A DNA stretch of 64,000 bases, taken from contig JACKNX010000018.1 of the NCBI GenBank assembly GCA_024234635.1, positions 1 through 64,000 on the forward strand, written 5' to 3'. The notes beneath the pieces are model-generated. The model saw nothing but the letters and a program-made list of their open reading frames with translations, was not told where the DNA came from and searched no databases. This document shows, piece after piece, positions 54,101 through 63,428 of this stretch (position 1 is the stretch's first letter; each line of letters opens with the position of its first letter). Origin of the DNA: Pseudomonadales bacterium. GTDB lineage: Bacteria; Pseudomonadota; Gammaproteobacteria; Pseudomonadales; Azotimanducaceae. The translations under genes and the position numbers were made by a program.

Positions 54101-57100
54101 AACCGCTGGAGCAGCCAGGCAATATCACCAGCGTCAACCTTGCCGGCTTCATCACGCGTATCATCTCGAGCCTGCTGGGTGACCGCGAAGCCTCCGACGG
54201 CGCCGACGCCAGACAACTGCCTATAAACAATCCATCGGACGCATTTGCCTTCGCGGTGGTTTATGCACTGCGCAGCTGGTACGCGATTCTTTTCAATGAC
54301 TTCAATGGTGCCGCGAACACGCTGGAACTGATGCGTCAATATGCGCCAGCCCTGTCCAGTTCGCCTCTCGCGCTGCTGCACGCCACCTGTGAAGCCATTG
54401 TGGCCCTGCGCACGGAACAGCCAAGGGCCATGGCAACGGCTACGCGCTGCCGCGCCCTGCTGGTGAGGGCGGAAACCGCCGGCTCTCGGTTCGCAGCAAG
54501 CAAGCGGTGGATTGTGGAAGCCGAGATGGCCTGGTCGAAAGACGAATCGACCGCGGCACTGGAAGCCTGGGAAAAATCTGCCGAGGCCGCCCGCAGAGCC
54601 GGCCTGGCGGCCGACGAGACGCTGGCCTATGAACTCGCGGGACGCTGCTGCGAGTCCCGTGGCAAAACCGATTTCGCCAGCCTGTTCATCCGCAACGCCT
54701 GGGCAGCCTGTCAACGATGGGGCGCCACCGCAAAAGCGGTTGAACTGGAACGCGACTACAGCCCATGGTTGAAAGGCGCCGTCGAGCCGGCTGGCAGCGG
54801 CCAGCTTCGCGTTGGCGATCTTGTCGATCTGACGATACGCGATATGCAGACGCATACGGCCAGCCTGGAGACGGTGGACTACTCGAGCCGTCTTCTCGAC
54901 ACCACAACCGTGCTTCGCGCCGCGCAGACCATCTCCGGCGAAATCATGCTGGATCGGGTCCTTACCAAGCTGTTGCGCCTGGTCCTCGAACATGCAGGCG
55001 CGCAGAAAGCCTGCATGCTGCTGCTGCACGACAACAAACTGCACGTCGAAGCCGTCGCGGCTGTGGATGGCGGGCAGTCGAGGCGGTGCGTACCCCCGGT
55101 ACCCTTCGATACCAGCGAGGATGTACCAACGGGCATCATCCAGTTTGTTGCGCGCACGCGGGAACCCCTGGTCATACGCGATGCAAGTCGCGACGATGTC
55201 TTCAGCCAGGATCCTTATGTCCAACGGGTTCAACCGTTGTCCATCCTGTGTCTGCCGATACAGCACCGTGGCGAACTCACCGGTGCGATCTATGTGGAGC
55301 ATCGCTGGCTGACCGGTGTGTTCACCGACCAGCGGGTGGAGGTACTCAACCTGCTGGCCTCCCAGGCCACCATCTCCATCGAAAACGCGCGTCTGTACGC
55401 CGATCTGCAGGCCACACGGGACCAGTACCGGGCCCTCTACGACAACGCCATCGAAGGCCTGTTCCGCATCAATGGTGAGGGTCAGATCACCAGCGCCAAC
55501 CCCATGCTCGCGCGTCTGTTCGGTTTCGACGACGTGGCGCGACTGGTGTCGGAGTATCGCGATCTGATGAGCCACATTTTTCTGCGCCGCGACGACGCCA
55601 GCCGATTCCTCTCGAGCCTGGAGGAGAACAAATTCGTCAACAGTTTCGAGGCCGAAGCGGTGACGCGATCGGGTGGCACGTTCTGGATGTCCATTACCGC
55701 CCGGCTGACGGAGTCGGAGGACGAAGGTACTTTTGTCGACGGCTCGGTCATCGACATTACCGAACGTATCGAGCGGGCTGAAGCCGACCGGCAACTGCAG
55801 ATCGCCGAAGCAGCCACCCAGGCAAAAAGCGAATTCCTGGCGAATATGAGCCACGAGATCCGCACGCCGATGAACGCCATCGTCGGATTCTCGCGACTGG
55901 CTCTGGAAACGGATCTCGATCGCAAACAGCACGAATATGTGTCCAGCATCCGCGATGCAGGCGAAAACCTGCTGACGCTGATCTCCGACGTGCTGGACTT
56001 CTCGAAGATCGAAGCCGGCAAGCTCGTGCTGGAGGAAGAGCCTTTCAGCCCCGCTGACCTTCTGTCGGAAGTAGGCAGACTGTTCCGTACCGATCTGCGC
56101 CGCAAGCGACTGCAGTTTGACGTTGACTGCAGGCTCAACGAGCACCCCCAGTATCCGGCTTCCGGTCGTGTCATCGGAGACGCCATGCGGCTGCGCCAGG
56201 TGATCGTCAATCTCGTCGGCAACGCGATCAAATTCACCGACCAGGGCAACATCACCGTGAGCGCACGGGTGGTGTCACCGGCATCCGAGTCCCTGCCAGC
56301 AGAAACCTTCACGCTGGAAGTCAGCGTCACCGATACAGGTATCGGCATCGAGCCGCAACAGCAGGCCCGTCTGTTCGAGTCGTTCGAACAGGCTGAAACG
56401 TCAACCACTCGGCGATATGGCGGCACGGGGCTGGGTCTGACCATATGCAAACGGCTGGTGGAACTCATGGGGGGCGAGATAAACCTGTCCAGTGAACCCG
56501 GCAAAGGCAGTTGCTTCACCTTTACGCTGCGGGTTCGCAACACGACCGCGGAAAGCGATCCCGCGCAGCCCGAGCGCAAGGCTCGCATGGGTACCAGCTA
56601 CCTGCGCGGGCGTCGCATCCTGGTTGCCGAGGACAATCCCATCAACCAGCAACTGGCGCTGGAATTCCTTCAGCGAATGAGCGCCAGCGTGGATATTGCC
56701 GTCAATGGCCGGGAAGCAGTCGCCCGCGTCACGGAAAACGAGTACGACATCGTACTCATGGACATCCACATGCCTGAGCTCGATGGTCTGGGCGCCACCC
56801 GGGTCATTCGCGACCAGCACATCAACGTGCCGATCATCGCGGTATCGGCGGACGCGCTCGCCGATCGCAGGACCTCCGCGCTGGCCGCCGGCTGTAACGG
56901 GTATGTCACCAAACCAATCGATTTTGATACGCTCATGCGCGAGATTGCGCTGCACCTGCCGCCGGCGGAGGATGTCAATCTCGGCAGGCGGGCAGGCGAC
57001 CCGGGGCTGGAGGAAACCTTCATGCTCGACGCAAACCTGGAAATTGCCGCCTCGCGGGTGCCTGGCATCAATCTTGGCAAAGCCATCAAGGCTCACAATG

Positions 57101-57453
57101 GCAATGTTCGTCTGCTCGTCAAGCTGATGGGCGATTTCGGCAAATACTACGCTGACGCGGGCACCAAGATTCGCGAGATGGTCACCACCCGCGCCTTCGA
57201 CGATGCGGAGCGGCTAGCGCACAACCTGCATGGTGTTGCCGGCAGCTTTGGTGCCGCCCGGCTTCAGGAAGCCTCGAAAACGCTGGAGAAAGCCCTCGCC
57301 GCCGCGCAGACGGGCGTACCTACCCCGGGACTCATCGGCCTTACACAGAGCTTTGAAGTGGCACTCAAGGAAGTTCTGGAATCCGCTGAAAAACTTGCCA
57401 GCAACGAGGTACCGCTCAGGGCATCCGACATCAGCGAAGCGAAACTGGGCTGA
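51121..57453 (+). CDS. Hybrid sensor: Ser/Thr kinase - AAA ATPase - GAF - PAS - histidine kinase - receiver - Hpt
   Basis: A 2110-residue protein from TTG 51121, overlapping the regulator stop (TTGA). Domains: Ser/Thr kinase (about 8-270; K28, E46, H116-R-D118, N123, D139-F-G, A-P-E-Q), all catalytic residues present; AAA_16-type ATPase (Walker A G316-V-E-G-M-G-K-S323, Walker B V-V-H-D-I-D); a helical repeat region (about 550-1240); GAF (about 1278-1434); PAS (about 1436-1560); histidine kinase with H1578 in M-S-H-E-I-R-T-P and intact N, G1, G2 boxes; receiver with D1881 in L-M-D-I-H-M-P; Hpt with H2034 in A-H-N-L-H-G. No TM helix is visible, so it is cytosolic. The H-D-H order matches TorS/ArcB-type relays to a separate regulator, here the preceding gene. 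What the kinase-ATPase front end senses is unknown. Confidence 0.92.
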   Translation: MTPRQPIYDSSSTAVYRSVRGGARLIEKALKPEAATPNAIARYQHEFHINQSLTSPYVCRALAFDESVWRIDYEDIGGQSLRERLADHSLSADERMQIAIQLADAVQSIHDEGVIHRDINPGNIVINVERDDQQVWLIDFGLATLAPRESHHIEVVENLSGTLAYIAPEQTGRVNRVVDYRSDLYSLGATLFELFAGRPPFERDDPLELIHAQIASTPEKLRAIDPGIPEWLSQLVDKLLAKQPEARYQSAASVADDLRAGYRQGNVANFRLGATDAPRQLSIPRKLYGRQDVFRNFQAQLDRCIGGESLFHLVRGVEGMGKSVLLDALVQEAKHAGVLVGTWHATATSSERAIWSGLVRAIVRQLLSESDAASQEVLHKLQARESPHLRVLARNISELAAIIGDEESSGAWEDGVREFFACLGSRVSCLVVHDIDRVPADRLDRVLDPALRCRHMLFLATAEYDDLESFSRPKIATKTCISTLHNLERGDIRELLADMLDHSQAKVRELAAELHVKTDGLPAHLIALILELHDRGLIWNATDTGQWQWNLEQIRAHYFSHSTSERIESLFQDLEPATQSTLSLAACVDIRFEVPLLANLTDQPEASVTSALRSAVTAGLIYTLENSYQFAHARVRAIIYARLTETRKKAYHQQIADWYRENAQAGENPLLTIVAHLNAASDPVTDAPGNRHELALLNLAAAHHHLTGLAAHPAYIAARTGLLLLDRTVEDNNLRRELLEVAAQAAFLCGDLDQLDRILLGYQEQTHTLQAIAIRAALMRNQLIRARQISLANLLESACPPAQHPLVLLRTRLALVLNRPASTGLEPTTLKRAPTLADPEVKHAFYLACNLLQANLLMHAPGSRRVAENVMLRAKQHGYSGEVAFAFAFRAMLAVESGDIVFATHLATSARLLADRFADEVFATRAVILLMGQVDPWTRTVDTSQKTLANRIEQARQQFDLEAAAQGTVFYGINGLMQSRELSILRREMNTFLEPLEQPGNITSVNLAGFITRIISSLLGDREASDGADARQLPINNPSDAFAFAVVYALRSWYAILFNDFNGAANTLELMRQYAPALSSSPLALLHATCEAIVALRTEQPRAMATATRCRALLVRAETAGSRFAASKRWIVEAEMAWSKDESTAALEAWEKSAEAARRAGLAADETLAYELAGRCCESRGKTDFASLFIRNAWAACQRWGATAKAVELERDYSPWLKGAVEPAGSGQLRVGDLVDLTIRDMQTHTASLETVDYSSRLLDTTTVLRAAQTISGEIMLDRVLTKLLRLVLEHAGAQKACMLLLHDNKLHVEAVAAVDGGQSRRCVPPVPFDTSEDVPTGIIQFVARTREPLVIRDASRDDVFSQDPYVQRVQPLSILCLPIQHRGELTGAIYVEHRWLTGVFTDQRVEVLNLLASQATISIENARLYADLQATRDQYRALYDNAIEGLFRINGEGQITSANPMLARLFGFDDVARLVSEYRDLMSHIFLRRDDASRFLSSLEENKFVNSFEAEAVTRSGGTFWMSITARLTESEDEGTFVDGSVIDITERIERAEADRQLQIAEAATQAKSEFLANMSHEIRTPMNAIVGFSRLALETDLDRKQHEYVSSIRDAGENLLTLISDVLDFSKIEAGKLVLEEEPFSPADLLSEVGRLFRTDLRRKRLQFDVDCRLNEHPQYPASGRVIGDAMRLRQVIVNLVGNAIKFTDQGNITVSARVVSPASESLPAETFTLEVSVTDTGIGIEPQQQARLFESFEQAETSTTRRYGGTGLGLTICKRLVELMGGEINLSSEPGKGSCFTFTLRVRNTTAESDPAQPERKARMGTSYLRGRRILVAEDNPINQQLALEFLQRMSASVDIAVNGREAVARVTENEYDIVLMDIHMPELDGLGATRVIRDQHINVPIIAVSADALADRRTSALAAGCNGYVTKPIDFDTLMREIALHLPPAEDVNLGRRAGDPGLEETFMLDANLEIAASRVPGINLGKAIKAHNGNVRLLVKLMGDFGKYYADAGTKIREMVTTRAFDDAERLAHNLHGVAGSFGAARLQEASKTLEKALAAAQTGVPTPGLIGLTQSFEVALKEVLESAEKLASNEVPLRASDISEAKLG

Positions 57454-57483
57454 CCGATCTTCCGACCGGCGCCGGCACGTCGG

Positions 57484-57831
57484 TCAATCCTGATAGTTCT
57501 CGTAGAAAACGTAGTTCGTCGAGTAGTCGCTGACCTCGAAGTACACGCGCTTCTCGCCTGGGTCCTGGGCGAGATTGAAGTTCAGATCCACCACGCCGTA
57601 GCCGTACCGATAGGGGCGATCCTCGCTACCCTGGGTGGCTTCGGCGGTGGTCAGCTTGTCAATGCGGATAAACCGCATGGCCAGTCTGTCACCCGCGTAG
57701 ATATCAAGCACGCCATTCGTCCCTGTCCAGTTCTGCAGGCCACGCCCGATGCGGTTCTGCGTCTCCTGCGTGCAGGCAGCCAGCAGCAGAACGAGTGGGA
57801 GTACCAGCCACCTCACCCCGTGTTTGTTCAT
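57484..57831 (-). CDS. Small lipoprotein of unknown function
   Basis: A 115-residue protein from ATG 57831, with AGGTGG upstream. The lipobox is L-L-A-A-C20. The mature part reads like a compact beta-rich domain (L-D-I-Y-A-G-D-R-L-A-M-R-F-I and R-Y-G-Y-G-V-V-D-L-N). I do not recognise a named family. The gene is 25 bases from ttcA and probably co-transcribed. Confidence 0.7.
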   Translation of the reverse strand: MNKHGVRWLVLPLVLLLAACTQETQNRIGRGLQNWTGTNGVLDIYAGDRLAMRFIRIDKLTTAEATQGSEDRPYRYGYGVVDLNFNLAQDPGEKRVYFEVSDYSTNYVFYENYQD

Positions 57832-57856
57832 TGTGCCCACCTTTGTTCAGCGTTTC

Positions 57857-58732
57857 TCATTCCACCTGCCGGATCGCCAGCAGGTTATCCTGGCTCAGAC
57901 CCGCGAAGTCGAACAGGGTGGTGTCCGCCAGATGCGAGGGCGACACGTTCGCGAGCGCGCGCGCGATATTCTCCACGCGGCCGGGCTGCTCCCTGTCCCA
58001 CGACCTCAGCATCTCGCCTACCTTGCGCCGTTGCAGATTTTCCTGAGAGCCACACAGATTGCACGGGATGATCGGGTGCCTGCGCGCCTGCGAATAGCGC
58101 TCGATGTCCGCTTCGCGGCAGTGGAACAGGGGTCGAATCACGATGTTGCGCCCATCATCGCTTTTCAGCTTCGGGGGCATGGCCTTGAGCCGGCCACCAT
58201 GGAACAGGTTGAGGAACAGTGTGGCGACCACGTCATCCATGTGATGCCCAAGCGCAATCTTGTTGGCGCCGCGCCGTACCGCATGGCTGTAAAGGATGCC
58301 CCGTCGCAGCCGCGAGCAGATGGGACAGGTGATCTTGCCTTCCGGCGTACTCGCCTTGACGATGCTGTAGGTATCTTCTTCCAGAATCTCATGCCGGACG
58401 CCAAGCGCCCGGAGGTACTCGGGCAGGACTTCCGCCGGAAAACCCGGTTGCTTCTGATCCAGGTTCACCGCCAGCAGTTCGAACCGGATCGGCGCATTGC
58501 GCTGCAACGACATCAGCATGTCGAGCATGGTGTACGAGTCCTTGCCTCCCGACAGGCACACCATGACCAGATCGCCATCGTCGATCATGCCGTAGTCGAC
58601 CACCGCCTGCCCGACCTGGCGACGCAGGCGCTTCGCCAGCTTGTTGAATTCGAAGTCCGCGCGCCGCGTATCGCGCGACACGTCGTCGGCAGTTGCTCGG
58701 GGATCGTGTATCTGCGGGTTGGAAATTGTCAT
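57857..58732 (-). CDS. ttcA: tRNA 2-thiocytidine(32) synthetase TtcA
   Basis: A 291-residue protein from ATG 58732; in-frame sequence upstream is not conserved. The PP-loop S61-G-G-K-D-S66 activates the cytidine, and C136-P-I-C139 plus a later cysteine (I-I-P-C-N-L-C-G) bind the [4Fe-4S] cluster. TtcA thiolates C32 of some tRNAs. The N-terminus K-L-A-K-R-L-R-R matches the family. Confidence 0.96.
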   Translation of the reverse strand: MTISNPQIHDPRATADDVSRDTRRADFEFNKLAKRLRRQVGQAVVDYGMIDDGDLVMVCLSGGKDSYTMLDMLMSLQRNAPIRFELLAVNLDQKQPGFPAEVLPEYLRALGVRHEILEEDTYSIVKASTPEGKITCPICSRLRRGILYSHAVRRGANKIALGHHMDDVVATLFLNLFHGGRLKAMPPKLKSDDGRNIVIRPLFHCREADIERYSQARRHPIIPCNLCGSQENLQRRKVGEMLRSWDREQPGRVENIARALANVSPSHLADTTLFDFAGLSQDNLLAIRQVE

Positions 58733-58877
58733 GACGGCACACCGGTGGGCCGCCTTTGTACCGCCTGGCAGAGCCGCTGGCAATCCCGGCACGATGCGTC
58801 GCGCGCTGACAGCGGGTGTCGGCATCCCTGGCAGGATGCTGAAATCGCCCCTCCGGGACTTGTTTCAGCCGTTGCTG

Positions 58878-60785
58878 TCAGGACACCGCGCGCATGGCCT
58901 GCGGCGTCACGAACTCGAGGAAGCTGTCAAAGGGCTGTGGCCGGGCAAAATAGAAGCCCTGAACGTACTCGCAGCCGATCTGGCGCAGCCGCCGGACCTG
59001 TGACTCCTCCTCTACCCCTTCAGCCACCACCTGCATGCCGAGTATGCGCGCCATGGACACGATGGACGCCACAAGACCGTAATGACGGGAAGCGTCGATG
59101 TGGTCGATGAACGACTTGTCGATCTTGAGTACGTCGAACGGGAAATCGCACAGGTAACTGAGTGACGAGAATCCCGTTCCGAAGTCATCCAGCGACGTCT
59201 GGCAGCCAAGCGCGCGCGCTGCGTCGAGAAACGCCAGCACGCCCTCACGATCCGCCACCAGCGCACTTTCAGTGATTTCGAGGTTGAGCCTTGCGCAATC
59301 CTCCTGTTCCAGCAGCGCGAGCAGCGCCGCGCGATTGCCAGCGTCGTGCAATTGCGCGGCGCTGACGTTCACCGAGAATCGCATGTCACGCAGCAGCGGA
59401 CTGGCGTTTTCCTTCAGGTAGCGTCCAACGCGACGGATCACCCAGGCGCCCAGGTCGACGATGAGACCGGTTTCCTCGGCGACCGGAACGAACACGCCGG
59501 GCGAAATGAGGCCCCGCTCGGGATGTTGCCAGCGCACCAGCGCCTCGGCGCCCTTGACGCCTCCCGTACGAAGATCGATCACCGGCTGGAAGTGCAGCAG
59601 CAGCTGATCGTCACGTATGGCTTTGCGCAGCGCATTCTCAAGCTCCAGACGCCGCTGGGCCCCTTCATTCATGGCCGCCTCGAAGAACGCCACGTCACCG
59701 CCGCCCTGCGATTTGACCCTGGCGCGGGCCGCATCCGCGCGCTGCATCAGTTCCCCACAGTCCGTGCCTTCATCGGGATAGACACAGATGCCGATACTGG
59801 CAGTGAGGAAGACGTCTTCGCCGTTTACCTCGTACGGCATGCGAATCTGCTCAAGCAGCGTGCGCGCGAGTCGTTCCGCCTGCGCGAAGTCGTCGATGCT
59901 TTCCACCAGAACGGCAAACAGATCGGATCCCAGACGCGCGACGGTATCCGTATCGCCTACGGCGAGAGCAATGCGGAATCCCACCTGAGTGAGCAACTGA
60001 TCGCCCATCGCGGCACCGAACGACTGGTTCACGATCTTGAAATTGTCGATATCGATACTCAGGATGGCGCCGCGCTGACCGGGCTTCAGATTCAGCACGC
60101 CACGGGCAAAGCGCTCCTGGAACAGGTTGCGGTTCGGCAGCTTTGTCAACGTATCGTGATGGGCCTGCCAGAGCATCAACCGGCGTTCCTCCTCGTTGCC
60201 AACCGCATCGAGGGAAATGGTGAGATAGCCCGCACCGCCGGTTTCGGGATTGTGTACAAGGCGTCTGATGACTTTGTCGGAGAACGCTGCGCCATTCCGA
60301 CCACGCAGCCAGAAATAACCTTCCCACTCGCCCAAACGCTGCAGTTTCTCGCGCATCTGGTGCACCTGTTCGTCATCGAACTGGGCCGTTCGGTTCATGG
60401 AGATCGGCATACCGAGGAGTTCCGGCCGCGCGTATCCCGTGAGGCGTTCATACGCGGGGTTGACGTCGAGGATGTTGTCGTCCAGGTCCGTGAGCACCAT
60501 CGCGCAGGGCGAGTCCTGAAACATGCGATTGAGGAACGACTTGTCCCCGCCGGGTTGCCGTACCTGACGGCGTCGGCGATGCAGCAGCTGGGCCGTAACG
60601 ACCGCGGCGAACCCGGCCAGCAGTCCCGCGATCAGCGCTGCCGCGTCCGATCCCGCCAGCAGCGCCGCAACGAATACTGCCGTACCAACAATTGCAGCGG
60701 ACAGGAGATCACGTAGTCGACGGGGGTCAGCCCGTAGCCACAATCGTGCACCCATCGCTTCCGGCATGCCGTTTTTTACAGTCAT
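58878..60785 (-). CDS. PAS-GGDEF-EAL protein, probable c-di-GMP phosphodiesterase
   Basis: A 635-residue membrane-anchored signalling protein: two TM helices (about 27-68), PAS (about 88-200, with N-P-A-Y-E-R-L-T-G-Y), GGDEF-like (about 210-375) and EAL (about 385-630). The GGDEF signature is replaced by G-S-D-L-F near residue 285, so cyclase activity is unlikely. The EAL half is intact: E-A-L-V-R-W, N-L-E-I-T-E, D-D-F-G-T-G, K-I-D-K-S-F-I and A-E-G-V-E. Degradation of c-di-GMP, perhaps regulated by the inactive cyclase domain, is the likely activity. Confidence 0.9.
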   Translation of the reverse strand: MTVKNGMPEAMGARLWLRADPRRLRDLLSAAIVGTAVFVAALLAGSDAAALIAGLLAGFAAVVTAQLLHRRRRQVRQPGGDKSFLNRMFQDSPCAMVLTDLDDNILDVNPAYERLTGYARPELLGMPISMNRTAQFDDEQVHQMREKLQRLGEWEGYFWLRGRNGAAFSDKVIRRLVHNPETGGAGYLTISLDAVGNEEERRLMLWQAHHDTLTKLPNRNLFQERFARGVLNLKPGQRGAILSIDIDNFKIVNQSFGAAMGDQLLTQVGFRIALAVGDTDTVARLGSDLFAVLVESIDDFAQAERLARTLLEQIRMPYEVNGEDVFLTASIGICVYPDEGTDCGELMQRADAARARVKSQGGGDVAFFEAAMNEGAQRRLELENALRKAIRDDQLLLHFQPVIDLRTGGVKGAEALVRWQHPERGLISPGVFVPVAEETGLIVDLGAWVIRRVGRYLKENASPLLRDMRFSVNVSAAQLHDAGNRAALLALLEQEDCARLNLEITESALVADREGVLAFLDAARALGCQTSLDDFGTGFSSLSYLCDFPFDVLKIDKSFIDHIDASRHYGLVASIVSMARILGMQVVAEGVEEESQVRRLRQIGCEYVQGFYFARPQPFDSFLEFVTPQAMRAVS

Positions 60786-60929
60786 GACCGGAAACTAATG
60801 CCTGAAACAAGCACACGCAAACGACTTTTCGTCGATTCTTGCTGCCCGTCACTGTGTTTGGTGGCACCTTACAAGGCGGCATCCGGACCGACGGAAAACC
60901 GACGCGACGCGGGGTTTTGGCAGCCGGTG

Positions 60930-63428
60930 TTACGTCGCGTTTCCGCGCAACACACGCATCGGTGGTGTGGAGGTGAGTTTCAGCGTACCAAGCAGGCCAA
61001 CGCTGCCCACAAGCAGCGCCGAGGTCACTGGCGCCAACACCCACAGCCAGGGGTGCAGTACTACATCGAGATCAAATACCTGGTGGTGCAATACCGCCAC
61101 CGTCGATTCCGCGCCTATCGCCGCCAGACAGCCCGCCAGCAGCCCGAGCGTGGAAAACTCCACCAGCAACGCGCCACGTATCAGCCGCCGCGTACCGCCC
61201 AGCGCGCGAATGAGCGCGTGTTCCGCTTCGCGTGCGTCACGGCTCGCCTGGATACTGGCCAGGAGCACAAGGCAGCCGGACACCACCACCAGCCCCAGGA
61301 TGAGCTCAACCGCCTGCGTCACCCGGTCGACGATACGCTGCACCTGCTCGATGATGGCATCCACTTCCAGCACGGTGATGGTGGGAAACCGCGACAGCAG
61401 GGTATTGAGGAACGCTTTGTTTTCCTTCGGCAGAAAGAACGATGTCATGTAGGTGGCCGGATAGTGTTCCAGCACACCGGGGGAAAAGATGATGAAAAAA
61501 TTGGGGCGCATGCTTTCCCAATCGAGTTGCCGCAGCGACGCCACAACGGTTTCCACGCGCGTGCCGGCAACATCGAAAGCGACACTGTCGCCCACGTGAA
61601 TGCCGAATTCCCGGGCATAGTCCGCTTCCAGACTTACCAGCGGGCGGGTCTCGTCGGGTGTCCACCACTCACCCTCAACCAGCGTATTGTCCTCGGGCAT
61701 GACCCCGGCCCAGGTGAGATTGCGCTCACTGCCGAGTTGCACGCCAGTATCGCCGCCCTGCGCTTCCCGGGCGTCGTCGATGGCGCGCGCCGACTCCCCA
61801 CGCAGCTCGATCACACGTCCGCGGATGATGGGATAGCTCCCGCTGCCCGGTACCGCGCCTTGCGCGATCAGACGGTCGACGTCTTCGCGCTCTTCCGGCA
61901 TGACGTTCATTACGAAGTGGTTGGGGGTATCAACCGGAATCTGTGCCCGCCAGTCATCGAGCAGCGCGGTGCGAAGCAGCACCAGCACGGCCAGCAGCAT
62001 GACCGCCAGACCGAAGATCAGTACCTGGGCCACACTCTCGCGTGAGCGTCGCTGCAATCCGGCCAGTGCCAGGCGCCAGTAACTTGCCGCCTGCGTGCCG
62101 ACCAGTCGGCTGCCGCGCAGCAACAGCACCGCCAGCGTTCCGAACACAAGCAGTACGCCGGCAACGCCAGCCAGTGTCCAAAGCGTCAACGTGAGGCTGC
62201 GCGTGTACCACACCAGCAGGGCCAGACCGCCGGCCGCCGCCGCGGCGTAGGACACCAGACGCGATGCATCGTCGCCGCCGACATCGCGCCGGATCACCCG
62301 CATGGGTGAAATCCCTCGCAGGTGCAGCAGCGGCGGCAGGGCAAACGCCAGCGCGCACACCAGGCCGGTCAGCGTACCCACCAGGAACGGGCGGAAGCCG
62401 GGTGGCGGCAGTTCGACCGACACCAGCGCTCCCAGCGCCCGCACGATGCCCAGATGGAGGACCGCCCCCGTGCCCAGCCCGATCACGACGGCCACGCTGC
62501 CAACCAGCAGCAAGACCCCCGTGTACGCCTGGAGAACAACGTTCGGCGTCGCCCCCAGCGTTTTCAGAACCGCCACATGATCGAAGTGACGGCGCGCATA
62601 GCGATGGGCGCTCAAGGCAACAGCCACACCGGCCAGCAGCACGCCGAGCAAACCGCCCAGCAGCAGAAAGCTCTCTGCGCGGTCGAGCGCGCCGCCGACG
62701 CGCGGACTGGCATCGTGAATGCCTACCCAGCGTTGCCCGGGCTCCAGGTCCAGGGAGGCATGCAGGCGTTCCAGCGACGCTTCGTCCCCGGCCAGCAGGA
62801 GCCGGTAGTTCAGCCGGCTGCCCGGCTGCACCACACCGGTGGCCGGCACGTCGGCCAGGTTCATCAGCAGGCGCGGTCCGAGATCGAAAAAACTGCCCCC
62901 CCGATCCGGTTCGCTGACCAGCACCCGCGTGACCGTGAGTGTGCTGATCCCCACTTCCACCGTGTCGCCCAGCGCCACCTGCAGGGCCGGAAACAGCCGC
63001 GAGTCCAGCCACACTTCGCCCGGAGCCGGCGTCTGCCGTATGGGTGCGCCTTTCCCGAACGGCGCATCAGCGACAATCAGATCGCCACGCAACGGGTAGG
63101 CCGCATCCACCGCCTTGACGCTGACGAGTTGGTTGCGCTCGTCACCCGCGAACACCATGGATGGGAAGACCATGAGCTCGCTGGTGACCAGCCCCCGTTC
63201 CCGTGCCCCCTCCCGGATCGCCGGCGGCAGCGGCGCCGAGGCGGTGACATAGCGATCCGCCGCAAGCATATGCGCCGATTCGCTGGTCAACGCCTGGTAG
63301 AGCCGATCGACGAACAGGCTGATAGCCGTGACACTGGCCACCGCCATGATCAGCGCAGCCACAAGCAGCGCCAGTTCACCGCCGCGCCAGTCGCGCAGCG
63401 CCATGCGCCAGATGAAAAACGGCGTCAT
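60930..63428 (-). CDS. FtsX-type ABC transporter permease (YbbP-like)
   Basis: An 832-residue permease with an N-terminal TM helix, large periplasmic parts and two FtsX-type membrane blocks (near 255-450 and 700-820). E. coli YbbP has 804 residues and the same layout. Such permeases belong to the MacB/LolE superfamily. The start overlaps the ATPase stop by 4 bases. In E. coli ybbA-ybbP is next to tesA, but tesA is not visible here. Confidence 0.88.
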   Translation of the reverse strand: MTPFFIWRMALRDWRGGELALLVAALIMAVASVTAISLFVDRLYQALTSESAHMLAADRYVTASAPLPPAIREGARERGLVTSELMVFPSMVFAGDERNQLVSVKAVDAAYPLRGDLIVADAPFGKGAPIRQTPAPGEVWLDSRLFPALQVALGDTVEVGISTLTVTRVLVSEPDRGGSFFDLGPRLLMNLADVPATGVVQPGSRLNYRLLLAGDEASLERLHASLDLEPGQRWVGIHDASPRVGGALDRAESFLLLGGLLGVLLAGVAVALSAHRYARRHFDHVAVLKTLGATPNVVLQAYTGVLLLVGSVAVVIGLGTGAVLHLGIVRALGALVSVELPPPGFRPFLVGTLTGLVCALAFALPPLLHLRGISPMRVIRRDVGGDDASRLVSYAAAAAGGLALLVWYTRSLTLTLWTLAGVAGVLLVFGTLAVLLLRGSRLVGTQAASYWRLALAGLQRRSRESVAQVLIFGLAVMLLAVLVLLRTALLDDWRAQIPVDTPNHFVMNVMPEEREDVDRLIAQGAVPGSGSYPIIRGRVIELRGESARAIDDAREAQGGDTGVQLGSERNLTWAGVMPEDNTLVEGEWWTPDETRPLVSLEADYAREFGIHVGDSVAFDVAGTRVETVVASLRQLDWESMRPNFFIIFSPGVLEHYPATYMTSFFLPKENKAFLNTLLSRFPTITVLEVDAIIEQVQRIVDRVTQAVELILGLVVVSGCLVLLASIQASRDAREAEHALIRALGGTRRLIRGALLVEFSTLGLLAGCLAAIGAESTVAVLHHQVFDLDVVLHPWLWVLAPVTSALLVGSVGLLGTLKLTSTPPMRVLRGNAT

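Noticed and set aside
52867..56145. Very long open frame (over 1000 codons) antisense to the giant sensor
   Set aside because: GC-rich coding sequence often leaves the opposite strand open. The sense strand has complete domain motifs; the antisense protein has none.
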